NCBI GenBank assembly: GCA_016764775.1
Contig: JAESRE010000017.1
Span: forward strand, 1-49,236
Source of the DNA: Alphaproteobacteria bacterium
GTDB lineage: Bacteria > Pseudomonadota > Alphaproteobacteria > Micavibrionales > Micavibrionaceae
Length of the DNA: 49,236 nt
Direction: 5' to 3'
Part shown: positions 17,259 through 26,785 of the stretch, one piece after another
Numbering within the stretch: the first letter of the stretch is position 1
How the letters are laid out: each line of letters starts with the position of its first letter
The notes under the pieces: generated by a model
The model's input: only the letters and a program-made list of their open reading frames with translations
The model's database searches: none
What the model was told of the DNA's origin: nothing
Position numbers and translations under genes: made by a program

Positions 17259-20200
17259 TTAGGCGCCGACGCTATGCGACAGGCTATCGTCCGCGGAACG
17301 CCCATTTGCCGCTGCCACTTTGGCTTTTGGCGTCATCAGCATTTCGATCGATGCATCCGGCACAGGCTGGATACCGATACGGCGGGCTCCCGACCAGTAT
17401 TGTTCATGTGCCAAAGTAGAGGCACGGAACGCGGAACGTGAACGGCGTAAGCCTGCTTCACCGCCCTGTCTTTCAAGAGTGTATTTTTTAGCGACTTTCG
17501 CGGCCGCATCCTTAATTTTTTGGGTTTCGTCCTGATCATCAGCAACGGCGGCCAAAGCCTCTTTTGCCTCTTTCATCGCTGCTTCATAAGCCGTGTTATA
17601 ATCCGCAGACCATTTTGCCTCTCGGGCGTACTGGGTTTTGAGAATCGGCTGGCTGACCAGATTTTCCTTGGCGATTTCGACGGCGCTGCCCCATGCGGCT
17701 TTCGTGCGTTCACCCAGTGACAGTTTCGCAGACCTACCAGCAGAGGGGCGGAATGCCTTCATGATGTCTTCGGGACTGTCTTTTAATGTCGGACCTTCGC
17801 CTTCGGGGGTCAGTGCCGCTTCCATATGGGCGATATATGCCAGACGGTCATGCCAAAGGGCCGCGGCATAAAGCTGTGCGTTTGTCAGTTCGCGATTCGG
17901 ACCTTTGTAGACGAGCAAGACTTCATCTTCCTGATCCGGATTTTGTACGAACATGACACGGCGGCCCACTTCATACAGTTCATCGAAACTCGCGCTTTCC
18001 CAGCCGACTTGCTTAAGCGCGTAGTCGTAATTCGTCATCTCCGCAGCAGCCAGTGTTTTGGTGTGAATATTGAAATCCCAATATTCATGGTTCAGGAAGT
18101 CGGCAATATCCTGATCTTCCAGCTTAACCTGATTAGGGTCGGGGTTTTCCAGCCTGTAGCTGTAGCCGATATCCATCATCATTTTACCCGAGCCGTACTG
18201 GCTTCCGGCAAAGAGTTGTGAAATCTGGTGACGTTGCTGATTTTCAATTGCCCGCACATTCATGGCTTGTTTCGCACTGCCGTCTTTTGCCGCAGGACGA
18301 GCACCGTGGTTGCTGAACCCCATAATATTCGGACAGGTTGTGCGGTCGGCAAATTCGTTAAATACGAATTCGGATTTCCCTTTCGGGTCGAATTCACCGG
18401 TTGTACCCATACGGCCACGGTTAAAGCGGTCGATCCAGCGTGAACGCAAATCATGGAAGTAGTTCTCAACGCGTTCGTTGCGGAATTTCGGTTTCGGGCG
18501 AATATGTGTGCCCGGCTCAACCAGACCTTCCAGTTCGAAACGTTTATGGATTTTATCCGTCATGCGGAACGCCAGATCATCGGCGATTTGTCCCGATGTC
18601 GACATGGCATAGCGTTTGTGGCGGCCCTGCTGTGTGAAGGATTCGGCCAACGCGGAGCGCATAAAGCGGCGATGTTCGGGGATGGTGCGGTCAAACGGTC
18701 CGTGCTCTTTGACGATTTCCATCATTTCCTGCGCCTTTACATCGGAACAGGTTCCGCCATCGGCGCCGAAACGGTCGGATGCCATGCCCGTGCCGAACAT
18801 GTGCTCTTCGTAATAGCCGTGTTTCCATGCATTCTGTACGCCCTGACCCCAGATCCAGAAAATCTCCATCTGTGCCGCAGGACCACCGACTTTTTGCGCG
18901 TCACTTGGTCCGGTCATGGATTTCAGCATGTCCTTGCCGCCTGAACGGTCCATATACCATGGAAGCTTGGCTGCCTCGTGGTAGCTGCGCATTTTTTCCA
19001 GATATTTTCCGCCCGAGTGCTCGAAGAAACGCACTGTCAGGTCGGGTTTACGCGGCAATGTTCCGCGATCTTCGTGCAAACTCATCGAGCTGCCGTGTTT
19101 GATATCGAACACGCGGAAGAAGAAGTGCAGACGTTCGTCAGAGCCCGGTTGTGCGTCCGAGTTGATGCTGTCTTCGTATTTGTGCGGGTAGACACTGCGC
19201 AGCATAAAGCGGTCGAGCAGTGAACGTGTTTGCGCCGGGTATCCGTTGCTGTCGATTTCCAGCGGGTTGGCTTCGTTCAGCAATGCCAGAATATCACGGC
19301 GGTTACCGTTCAGTTCGACATAGCTTGCGATCTTGTCGAGAATTTCATGCTTGCGGTAATCGCTGAGGCCGCCTTTTTCTTCAGGCATCGAGTAGCCTTT
19401 AACCGCATCGATTTCAGCAAGTTCATCGTCCGAGAGAATGCCCAGCTTTCTGAACGGCTCGTGGTTGATGAGGTTATGGATGATGTCGATATGCATGAAG
19501 TCGTTCTGGCGCGGCTGGCCTTTTTCCATGGCCACACCGTTACGGCGCAGAACACGCATTGCATCATCGAGCGGGTTTTCATGACGCGGGGTGTCCTGAA
19601 CCTGTGCGTCGACCGCTTTTCTCAAAACGGCGATCGTATCCTTGTAAAAGTCCAGACCGCGATTGGGTGAGCCGACAGAGTCATAGACCAAGGAAAACGC
19701 GTTGCTCAGCGTTTCATATTCCTCGTTATAGACTTTCTCGTAATAAGCACCGCGCTCATCGGGCGTTAATAGCGCCAATGTCTGTGTGATTTCGCGGGAG
19801 CGCTCATATACCGGTTCCATCGCATCATGGATGGTTTGGCATTCCTCCAGCGTTTCATTGATCCGTGCCATTTCGGAATCGGGGATCAAGCCCTGTTCCT
19901 GTGCTTGCTCGATCGAGCGAATCGTCAAGTTCAGCGCGGCCATTGTGGTCGAGGCGGTTTTGGCCATAAAGGCAAAGCCCTCGGCATTGTTTTTACCGTC
20001 TGAATCGTAGTCCCAGCTTTTCAGGGTCGCATCGAAGGAAATTTTCGGGCGCTCGCCATATTCCTGTTCGATGATGTCCTCGACAAAACGTTCGAGGTTA
20101 TTCACGCCCATATTGTGATTTTCGGCGTAAAGGTCGGACAGATCGATTTCGTCCAGAATGCTGAATTTTGTTTCGGGGCTGATATCGTCACGCAGCATCA

Positions 20201-20771
20201 TGTCCGACACGGCGGCTTCGATTTTTTGCTCGCGTATATCGGGGTCACTTTCGGCCGCTTTCATGACGTTCATGTACGCCTTGATGCCCTCGATGCTCAG
20301 GTTTTCGGTCGGGTGCGGTGTCGGTGACTTTGAAAACTTGATGTCCTGATTGAACATTTTAACGGTTTCATCGAACGTGAAACCCAGTGTCTTCATGTCT
20401 TTGACTGCCTGACGCAGATTGTCATAGACCGCCGGATTATCGACATTAAATGCACGGCTGGCGATGACGTTCGCGCTGGCTCTCATTTCATGGCGGACAA
20501 GGTTCAGGTGATCTAGCAGGCCCTGATTGCCCAGCTCGATTGAGCCGTCATCATTATAAAAGGTCAGGTCGTATTCGTTACGGCCATAATTGTGGAATTC
20601 TTCGATATCAAGGCGGACGCGTCTAAGAACTTCGGGGACATCGGCGTTGGGAAATTTTTCGGCCAGCGCATCACTATTGCGCTCCATCAGGCTCAGGACC
20701 ATAAGGTCCATTTCATTTTTGATTGCAAAATTAGTCTGTGTGTCGCGGCTAAGCCCTTGGGCTTTCGTCAT
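17259..20771 (-). CDS. Divergent phosphoenolpyruvate-carboxylase-like protein
   Basis: The 1170-residue protein can be lined up by eye with bacterial PEP carboxylase. Matches, in order, are HPTE at 153-156 (catalytic His motif), SWDYDSDGKNN at 252-262 (the family's SWMGGDRDGNPN), GPSDAQKVGG at 621-630 (GYSDSAKDAG, metal-binding Asp), DRFGADGG at 666-673 (in place of FHGRGGSIGRGG), TQQGRHKRYA near 713-722 (TEQGEMIRFK) and NHGARPAAK near 821-829 (LGSRPAKRR). PEP carboxylase adds bicarbonate to PEP to give oxaloacetate. Several active-site blocks are altered, and the family length is usually 880-970, so activity is doubtful; a pseudoenzyme or new specificity is possible. The ATG follows AAGAG. 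Confidence 0.7.
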   Translation of the reverse strand: MTKAQGLSRDTQTNFAIKNEMDLMVLSLMERNSDALAEKFPNADVPEVLRRVRLDIEEFHNYGRNEYDLTFYNDDGSIELGNQGLLDHLNLVRHEMRASANVIASRAFNVDNPAVYDNLRQAVKDMKTLGFTFDETVKMFNQDIKFSKSPTPHPTENLSIEGIKAYMNVMKAAESDPDIREQKIEAAVSDMMLRDDISPETKFSILDEIDLSDLYAENHNMGVNNLERFVEDIIEQEYGERPKISFDATLKSWDYDSDGKNNAEGFAFMAKTASTTMAALNLTIRSIEQAQEQGLIPDSEMARINETLEECQTIHDAMEPVYERSREITQTLALLTPDERGAYYEKVYNEEYETLSNAFSLVYDSVGSPNRGLDFYKDTIAVLRKAVDAQVQDTPRHENPLDDAMRVLRRNGVAMEKGQPRQNDFMHIDIIHNLINHEPFRKLGILSDDELAEIDAVKGYSMPEEKGGLSDYRKHEILDKIASYVELNGNRRDILALLNEANPLEIDSNGYPAQTRSLLDRFMLRSVYPHKYEDSINSDAQPGSDERLHFFFRVFDIKHGSSMSLHEDRGTLPRKPDLTVRFFEHSGGKYLEKMRSYHEAAKLPWYMDRSGGKDMLKSMTGPSDAQKVGGPAAQMEIFWIWGQGVQNAWKHGYYEEHMFGTGMASDRFGADGGTCSDVKAQEMMEIVKEHGPFDRTIPEHRRFMRSALAESFTQQGRHKRYAMSTSGQIADDLAFRMTDKIHKRFELEGLVEPGTHIRPKPKFRNERVENYFHDLRSRWIDRFNRGRMGTTGEFDPKGKSEFVFNEFADRTTCPNIMGFSNHGARPAAKDGSAKQAMNVRAIENQQRHQISQLFAGSQYGSGKMMMDIGYSYRLENPDPNQVKLEDQDIADFLNHEYWDFNIHTKTLAAAEMTNYDYALKQVGWESASFDELYEVGRRVMFVQNPDQEDEVLLVYKGPNRELTNAQLYAAALWHDRLAYIAHMEAALTPEGEGPTLKDSPEDIMKAFRPSAGRSAKLSLGERTKAAWGSAVEIAKENLVSQPILKTQYAREAKWSADYNTAYEAAMKEAKEALAAVADDQDETQKIKDAAAKVAKKYTLERQGGEAGLRRSRSAFRASTLAHEQYWSGARRIGIQPVPDASIEMLMTPKAKVAAANGRSADDSLSHSVGA

Positions 20772-20983
20772 GATCTCTTACGCAGTATAAGTAGCGTCCC
20801 TGTTAAACTGTTTTCCGTATGCGCAATTTAGCGTCATTTTTGGGTGTGTAAAGCAAATCTTATGATGCTTCGCACCATGCTGATATAGACAATCTTGCAA
20901 ATTAATACAAGAAAATTATGGGAAAACGTTAAGAAATTAAGCATTTTTTGTGTAAAAAAGTGCAGAATTTGTGGCTTGTAGGG

Positions 20984-21625
20984 CTATGGGTTTTTTGCGT
21001 TCAGGAGGTACGCACGGGTCGTTAAATACAGCACGCAGCCATTCAATGTGTGCCACAAGAAATGCGTACCGATGGGCAACATATCGCAAATCTGCATGTC
21101 TATGGACCTGAAACTCAGCGAGACAATAAAGGTTAGGCCCGCCGCCAGAAGTCCGAATCGCTCAACCGCGGCTTTTTTGAAATGCCAAACACCCAGCCCC
21201 AGAACAAACAACAAGGCAGGGGCATAGCCCAGTGAGCCGTTAAGCCAGCTTTGCGGTAGTTGCTGGAAGCCGTAGATGGTTGCGAAGAAGGCGCCCAAAA
21301 CAAGTGCGGTCTTAACAGTACCCAGCTTCATCACATTGTGCGCATACAGAATGATAAAGGTGATTTGATAAAGCAGGATCGGCAAGACATCCGAGAGCTG
21401 CGCCCATCCTGTTGCCAGCGTGTGGAACAAGGTGCTGCCCGTGCCGATGACGATGATCAGGGCAATCAAAATACCGCTGTCCGCACCGAGCGCATTTCTC
21501 TTTCGGGCGAGCATGAGCGCGCAAATGGCCGCAATAAAAAACGCCGCATTGGTCACGGCATTCAACGGCTCGGCCCACAGGCCCGGCTCCAAACGTTCGC
21601 AATAGATGTCTATGTAATCATTCAC
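20984..21625 (-). CDS. Ceramidase-family (CREST) membrane hydrolase
   Basis: The 213-residue protein has about seven hydrophobic segments and the alkaline-ceramidase motifs: IDIYCERLEPGLWAEPLNAV with Asn and Glu near residues 4-23, GTGSTLFHTLATGWAQLSDV (His and Asp) near 61-80, and FRSIDMQICDMLPIGTHFLW with HTLNG near 172-196. These His/Asp residues bind the catalytic zinc in the CREST superfamily. Eukaryotic members cleave ceramide; bacterial ones may act on sphingolipids, N-acyl lipids or other amides. AGGGTGA directly precedes the ATG. The gene stands alone, downstream of the small P-loop gene on the same strand. Confidence 0.88.
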   Translation of the reverse strand: MNDYIDIYCERLEPGLWAEPLNAVTNAAFFIAAICALMLARKRNALGADSGILIALIIVIGTGSTLFHTLATGWAQLSDVLPILLYQITFIILYAHNVMKLGTVKTALVLGAFFATIYGFQQLPQSWLNGSLGYAPALLFVLGLGVWHFKKAAVERFGLLAAGLTFIVSLSFRSIDMQICDMLPIGTHFLWHTLNGCVLYLTTRAYLLNAKNP

Positions 21626-21683
21626 CCTATAAAGATGGGTCAGGAAGGTGCGGTAAGCAAGGTGCTATGTGTGCTTGTCTATA

Positions 21684-22277
21684 TCAGGACGCGCGGAGGT
21701 CGCCGATATTTTCCATGAATGCGCCGTATTCATCGCTTTCAGCGATTTCAGGGTGTGTTGAAAGCACGATCAGGCGGCCGTCAGACACCTTTTTGAAACC
21801 AACAACAGCCGATGACGCAGACGTATCAGAAGGAACAGGCCATTCAATAAGCTGGATAATGTTCGATCCCGTTTCATCCTCGGGCGGTTCTTCCATACCG
21901 ACTTTACCGTGAAGTGCGGCAGCCAGAATACATGCGCCCCTGTCGATGCGTTGTATGCGCAAGTTCGCGGAGGGGGAATACACCTCGTCCCATGCGTAAA
22001 TGCGTTCACGGAACAAGCGGAGCGGGCAAGGATGTGATGGACCCAGAGTGATGTCGACGTCTTCGAAACCGGCAAACATGGAGCCGGTAATGGCTCTGGA
22101 AAACGTAGATTTCCCGAGCTTCGGTCTTCCACGTAATGTCAGCTTCGTTACCGGTGCATCAAAGCTGATCTCACCGGATCCGATTTTACCGCGCAAAAGG
22201 TCGCTGAAAGCCGTTGCAAGACGCAGAGTTTGCTCTACGGCCTTTACGTTGAAGTGGTCTGTATGCGCGGTGTTCAT
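21684..22277 (-). CDS. P-loop protein, TsaE-like
   Basis: The protein of about 197 residues (ATG 22277; a GTG at 22289 is an alternative) has a phosphate-binding loop in LTLRGRPKLGKSTFSRAI, about residues 46-63, following a strand that starts TKLTLRG. The GxxxxGKST pattern, position and short length resemble TsaE, the ATPase of the tRNA threonylcarbamoyl-adenosine complex, but the loop has an unusual Arg-Pro insertion and the rest of TsaE is not evident. A YAWDEVY block may supply the acidic Walker B-like pair. It may be a TsaE relative with another role; a true TsaE elsewhere in the genome would settle this. Confidence 0.55.
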   Translation of the reverse strand: MNTAHTDHFNVKAVEQTLRLATAFSDLLRGKIGSGEISFDAPVTKLTLRGRPKLGKSTFSRAITGSMFAGFEDVDITLGPSHPCPLRLFRERIYAWDEVYSPSANLRIQRIDRGACILAAALHGKVGMEEPPEDETGSNIIQLIEWPVPSDTSASSAVVGFKKVSDGRLIVLSTHPEIAESDEYGAFMENIGDLRAS

Positions 22278-22371
22278 ATGCCTGCTCACTTTAAATCAGC
22301 GGCAGAGATTAAGCGAAATATGCAATTATGTCAAATATAGCCCTGTTCCAAAGCGCCCGAAGCGACGCTTA

Positions 22372-22818
22372 TTAACCGGTGCCCGCTTTCATCTGTCCCA
22401 TTACGAGAATGAAAGACCCAAGCATGACAAGGCTTCCACCCAATAACAGGTGCCATTCAAAATGCTTAATTCCGAAAAGAACGAACAGAAAGATGATGGT
22501 AAATAGCGGGTACGATACTTCGGCAAAGGCCGCGTAGCCCGCATTCACGTTTTTGATCGTATAGGCGGTCAGGAACCAGCCCGCGGCGGGCGCAATGACG
22601 GCCAGCAAGACGATAAGCGCATCCATTTTGTTTTGTAGAAAACCGAAATCGAGGGGTTCTTTTTTGATTTGCACCAGCGCCAGCACCAGAGGGATCGAAA
22701 TCGCCGACCCGATCAACATATAGGTTACGACATTGGTGATTTGCAGCGCCTTCTCCATGAGAGCAAAGGCTAATCCGTAAAGCATTGCCGCAAAAATCGG
22801 CAATATTGCGTATATCAT
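22372..22818 (-). CDS. Half-size EamA/DMT-superfamily transporter
   Basis: The 148-residue protein has four to five hydrophobic segments (about residues 2-22, 30-50, 66-86, 95-117 and 121-142) and a pattern like one EamA repeat: a first helix with AAMLYGLAFALMEKAL and a later helix with NAGYAAFAEVSYPLFTII. Full EamA carriers have two such repeats, so this one would need to dimerise, as small EmrE-type proteins do. The substrate is unknown. GGGGGAAAAC precedes the ATG. It starts just downstream of the fadB-like gene on the same strand and may share its transcript. Confidence 0.75.
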   Translation of the reverse strand: MIYAILPIFAAMLYGLAFALMEKALQITNVVTYMLIGSAISIPLVLALVQIKKEPLDFGFLQNKMDALIVLLAVIAPAAGWFLTAYTIKNVNAGYAAFAEVSYPLFTIIFLFVLFGIKHFEWHLLLGGSLVMLGSFILVMGQMKAGTG

Positions 22819-22854
22819 GTGTTTTCCCCCGCTCCGTGTGAAAGCGATTGCCGG

Positions 22855-25260
22855 TTAGTTCCTAAGCGGTTTACCGTTATCCAGCATATGTTCAATGCGT
22901 GCCAGCGTACCCGGATTGCGCAACAGATCCATGAAACGTCCCACTTCAAGTTTCAGCAGGTCATCTTCACTGACGGTTTCGGTATAATCCGTATCACCGC
23001 CCGTTAAGACGTAAGCCAGATGATCGGACACCTCGACATCATAAGGCGTGGCCTTACCGGATTTGCGTAAATCAGCCACTGCGAGATCCAGTGCCGCTTT
23101 TCCGTCGGGACCCGGCAGGCGGATATCCTCGATCTTTTCAGGTGCGGTATAATCCTTGGCCAGCGCCAGCGCCTTTTGTTTCGCATCATACAGCAAGCGG
23201 TCACGGTTCATGGTGACGCCGTCAGTATGGCGCAAATAGCCGATATCCTGTGCTTCATGCGCGGATTTGGCGACCGTGGCGGTTCCGATTGTTTCAAATG
23301 CCTTACGGACAGCGCCCATCGGCGTGGTGTCGGGCGAGAACCAGATGTTCTTCTTGCCGATCTTATCCATGTCCTTTTTGAACTTGGCCTTTTCACGCTC
23401 GCGGAAGCGCAGGATCATTTCCTTGCATCCGCCCCAGCCCGGAATGACACCGACACCGACCTCAACGAGGCCTGTATATGTTTCGGCGTGGGCCTGTACC
23501 GCATCGGCACAGAGCAGAATTTCGCAGCCGCCGCCGAGAGCCATGCCGCTTGGTGCGGAGACCATAGGGAAGTTTGCGAATTTCAAATCGGTATAGACTT
23601 TCTGACCTGTGCGGACGAATTCCTCGACCTGCGGATACATGGCGATATTGACCATGAACAGAGCAAGGCCCAGATTCGCACCCGCGGAGAAGTGCGAGGA
23701 TTCGTTGTAAACGACCAGCGCTTTGTAGTTGTCGTCTTTTTCAATCAGCTTCCGGGTTTTGACGAGCATTTCAAAAATTTGCTCATCGAACGTGTTCATC
23801 TTGGAATGTTTTTCGAAACACAGAACGCCGTCGCCGATATCCCAAACAGATGCAGAGCCGTTTTTCATCACAGGCTCGGACGCCAGTTTGATATCACGCA
23901 AGAGCAGAACACCGTCAGGGCGGTCAACTTTGTGGTATTTGCCGTCGGTGCCGAAATATTTCAGTACGCCGTCATCGACCTTGTAGAATGTGCCTTCGCC
24001 GACTTTATTGAGGATGTCGGGAACGGATTGTCCGGCTTCGATCAGCTTGGCGACGAACCATTCGGGGCCCAGCTCATCGAGCATTTCGAACGGGCCTTTT
24101 TTCCAGTTGTAACCGAGCTTCATGCCTTCATCGATTTCATGAACCGTGTCGGCGATTTCTCCCACGAGGTTTGCAGCATAGGTCAGTGTTTGTTTCAGCA
24201 CTTCCCATGCATATTGGCCGCCGTCGCTGTCGGTTTCGACAACGGCACGCATGCCTTTTTTACCTGCGGATACGGCCGGATCGGCCTGTGCGGTCTTTTT
24301 CTCCGATGCGCCGTATTGGCTTTCATCGAATTTTTTCGGATCAATGGCGAGGGCCTGTTTTTCCTTCTTGCCTTTCGGGGCATCGGGATTGAGACGATAG
24401 AAACCGCCCTTGCCCTTACGGCCTGTGTAGCCCGCATCGATCATTTCATGGATGAATTTATAATCCTCGAAAATGTCACGATAGGCATCGTCTTTCGGCA
24501 AGGTGCTCAGCAAGCTGTCTGACAGCTTGGGCATCAGGTCGATACCAACGAGGTCAATCAGTCCGAAGACACCCGTTTTGGGAATGCCTACAGGTTTGCT
24601 CATAACCGCGTCGGCGACTTCAATGGATATGTCCTGTTTGATGGCTTCATTCACACCGGCGGTCAGCCAGAACACGCCGAGGCGGTTGGCAATAAAACCG
24701 GGTGTGTCGTTCGTCGGTACAACACCTTTTCCAAGCTTCACATCACAGAATTCTTTAATGGTTTCTGCTGCTTCCTTGTTGGTTTTTTCACCGACAACCA
24801 GCTCCAGCAAGCGCATATAGCGCGGCGGATTGAAGAAGTGGGTGATCATGAAATCCTTGGCAAAGGAATCGGGCTGGCCTTCGATCAGCTTATGCAGCGG
24901 GATGGTCGAGGTATTACTGGATACGATCGAGCCTTTCTTACGGGCCTTCTCGATTTTCTCGTATGTCTGGTGTTTGATCTCGAGCTTTTCCAGCACGACT
25001 TCGACGATCCAGTCGCAATCCTTGATCTTGTCGAGATCATCGTCGATCGTGCCTGTCTCGATCATCTTTGCATTGGATTTGCGCATGAACGGTGCGGGGT
25101 CGGCTTTGAGCATTTTCTGTACCGCTTCGGCAGCCAGATCCTTACCCTCGACCTTGATGTCCAAAAGTACAACCGGAATGCCCGCATTCGTAATTTGTGC
25201 AGCAATGCCGCTGCCCATCACGCCTGATCCGATAACGGCTACTTTTTTAATCTCGCTCAT
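22855..25260 (-). CDS. fadB: 3-hydroxyacyl-CoA dehydrogenase/enoyl-CoA hydratase fusion (FadB-like)
   Basis: The 801-residue protein has the dehydrogenase first: KVAVIGSGVMGSGIA (NAD-binding, residues 7-21), SNTSTIPL, the catalytic-His block ITHFFNPPRYMRLLELVVGE, and a second 3HCDH C domain. The enoyl-CoA hydratase part follows from about residue 470, with SHFSAGANL, ALGGGCEILLCAD and GLVEVGVGVIPGWGG, so both hydration glutamates are present. It performs the second and third steps of beta-oxidation. The order is the reverse of E. coli FadB but common in alphaproteobacteria. The ribosome site AAAGGGG lies in the last codons of the small membrane-protein gene upstream. It forms an operon with the thiolase gene. 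Confidence 0.95.
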   Translation of the reverse strand: MSEIKKVAVIGSGVMGSGIAAQITNAGIPVVLLDIKVEGKDLAAEAVQKMLKADPAPFMRKSNAKMIETGTIDDDLDKIKDCDWIVEVVLEKLEIKHQTYEKIEKARKKGSIVSSNTSTIPLHKLIEGQPDSFAKDFMITHFFNPPRYMRLLELVVGEKTNKEAAETIKEFCDVKLGKGVVPTNDTPGFIANRLGVFWLTAGVNEAIKQDISIEVADAVMSKPVGIPKTGVFGLIDLVGIDLMPKLSDSLLSTLPKDDAYRDIFEDYKFIHEMIDAGYTGRKGKGGFYRLNPDAPKGKKEKQALAIDPKKFDESQYGASEKKTAQADPAVSAGKKGMRAVVETDSDGGQYAWEVLKQTLTYAANLVGEIADTVHEIDEGMKLGYNWKKGPFEMLDELGPEWFVAKLIEAGQSVPDILNKVGEGTFYKVDDGVLKYFGTDGKYHKVDRPDGVLLLRDIKLASEPVMKNGSASVWDIGDGVLCFEKHSKMNTFDEQIFEMLVKTRKLIEKDDNYKALVVYNESSHFSAGANLGLALFMVNIAMYPQVEEFVRTGQKVYTDLKFANFPMVSAPSGMALGGGCEILLCADAVQAHAETYTGLVEVGVGVIPGWGGCKEMILRFREREKAKFKKDMDKIGKKNIWFSPDTTPMGAVRKAFETIGTATVAKSAHEAQDIGYLRHTDGVTMNRDRLLYDAKQKALALAKDYTAPEKIEDIRLPGPDGKAALDLAVADLRKSGKATPYDVEVSDHLAYVLTGGDTDYTETVSEDDLLKLEVGRFMDLLRNPGTLARIEHMLDNGKPLRN

Positions 25261-25263
25261 AAA

Positions 25264-25518
25264 CTAAACCCCTTTCGGTTTATAAATGTTCTTTATCCAG
25301 TAGGCCTTCAAAAACGGGAGCGTCAGTGTGGAGAGAAAATATCCGCCGGCGGGTACACCTGCATGCAAATAAAATTTCTCTACTCCCAATACGGCCAAAT
25401 ACACGGCAATGATTACATAGGTTGCAATCGTAATAGTGACCTTGCGGGTCCATGACGTTTCCCAAGCCTTATCCGCTTCGACTTTTGCGTTTCTGGCTTT
25501 GAGTTCGTCAACGGACAT
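25264..25518 (-). CDS. Small membrane protein inside the fadA-fadB operon
   Basis: The 84-residue protein begins MSVDELKARNAKVEADKAWE, a helical cytoplasmic start, and then has two hydrophobic segments (about residues 27-46 and 54-72) and a basic tail KNIYKPKGV. No family is recognised. The ATG at 25518 is four bases after the thiolase stop, and its own stop overlaps the ribosome site of the fadB-like gene, so it is certainly cotranscribed. Such placement suggests a membrane partner or anchor of the beta-oxidation enzymes, which is inference. The longer frame starting at 25707 lies inside the thiolase gene and is a shadow. Confidence 0.7.
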   Translation of the reverse strand: MSVDELKARNAKVEADKAWETSWTRKVTITIATYVIIAVYLAVLGVEKFYLHAGVPAGGYFLSTLTLPFLKAYWIKNIYKPKGV

Positions 25519-25522
25519 GCGC

Positions 25523-26650
25523 CTAGATGGCCTCCAATACTGTTGCGATCCCTTGTCCGCCACCGATACACATCGTCGCGACGGCGTATTTTGCTTTTTC
25601 ACGTTGCAGCAGGCTTGCGGCCTTACCTGTAATCCGTGCACCGGAGGTACCCAGCGGGTGACCGAGCGCAATTGCGCCGCCGTCGATATTGACCTTGTCC
25701 AGATCAACGCCGAGCTCCTGTAATACGGACAGGCTTTGTGCGGCGAAGGCTTCGTTCAATTCCCAGATTTCGATGTCATCGACCTTCAGGCCCGCACGCT
25801 CCAGCGCCTTGTTCACGGCCGGTACAGGACCGATACCCATGATTTCGGCTTTACAGCCGGCAACGGATACGGACTTGATACGGGCCAGTTTCGGCAGTTT
25901 ATGCTTGTCGGCATATTCTTCGGAACAGACCAGAACGGCGGCCGAACCATCGGTTAGCGGTGAAGATGTCGCCGCTGTGACTGTGCCGTCCTCAAGGAAG
26001 GCAGGCTTCAGTGTTGCCAGCTTTTCCGTTGAAGAATCAGGGCGGATTGTGCCGTCGGTCTTCACATCACCAATCGGGACAATCTCGTCATCGAATTTGC
26101 CGCCTTCGGCTGCTTTCGCGGCCTTGTGGTGAGAGCTGACCGCGAATTTTTCCTGATCTTCACGGCTGATTTTATATTGTTTGGCCAGATTTTCGGCCGT
26201 TTCGCCCATGGAAATATAGGCTTGGGGGTATTTCTCGTACAACGCGGGATTCGGCATCGGGTTGAAACCGCCCATCGGAATACGGGTCATGCTTTCCACA
26301 CCCGCAGCGACGAACGCATCGCCCGCCCCCATTTGAATGGCACCGGCGGCCATATGGATGGTTGTCATGGACGAGCCGCAGAACCGGTTTACGGTTGCGC
26401 CCGCAACAGACACAGGCAATTCCGCATGCTGGACGACCAGCTTGGCGATATTGAAGCCCTGTTCCGCTTCGGGGAAGGCACAGCCCATAAGAAGGTCTTC
26501 GATGTCTTCCGCTTTTACACCCGTATCCTTGATCAATGCTTTAACGACTTCCGTCGCCATGTCATCGGGTCGGACCTTGGCCAGAGCGCCCTTGTTGGCG
26601 AAATGCATCGGGGAACGTTTGAAGCCGCAGATAACGACGGGTTTATGCAT
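25523..26650 (-). CDS. fadA: Acetyl-CoA C-acyltransferase (3-ketoacyl-CoA thiolase)
   Basis: The 375-residue thiolase shows the acyl-enzyme cysteine in VNRFCGSSMTTIHMAAGAI (about residue 90), the ELNEAFAAQS block, GGAIALGHPLGTSGAR with the catalytic His, and CIGGGQG with the second Cys at the end. It cleaves 3-ketoacyl-CoA to acetyl-CoA and a shortened acyl-CoA, the last step of beta-oxidation. GGAGGT at ideal spacing precedes the ATG. It is the first gene of a three-gene operon with a small membrane protein and the fadB-like fusion. The divergent gene upstream is the FYDLN acid protein; the 274-base gap contains a perfect hairpin (26786-26804). Confidence 0.96.
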   Translation of the reverse strand: MHKPVVICGFKRSPMHFANKGALAKVRPDDMATEVVKALIKDTGVKAEDIEDLLMGCAFPEAEQGFNIAKLVVQHAELPVSVAGATVNRFCGSSMTTIHMAAGAIQMGAGDAFVAAGVESMTRIPMGGFNPMPNPALYEKYPQAYISMGETAENLAKQYKISREDQEKFAVSSHHKAAKAAEGGKFDDEIVPIGDVKTDGTIRPDSSTEKLATLKPAFLEDGTVTAATSSPLTDGSAAVLVCSEEYADKHKLPKLARIKSVSVAGCKAEIMGIGPVPAVNKALERAGLKVDDIEIWELNEAFAAQSLSVLQELGVDLDKVNIDGGAIALGHPLGTSGARITGKAASLLQREKAKYAVATMCIGGGQGIATVLEAI

Positions 26651-26785
26651 GTGAATACCTCCAATTAAGACTAATTCTTTGTGACTTTATAATGATATAG
26701 AACGCGGGTCGAGGATTTTAAGGCGTTTTTTGAACACAACCTGATGCGCGCCGATATATTGCCGTATTGAGGCCGCCGCCCAACA

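Noticed and set aside
23176-24522. 448-codon plus-strand open frame opposite the fadB-like gene
   Set aside because: It is the antisense shadow of a strongly supported beta-oxidation enzyme; no motif and no start signal.
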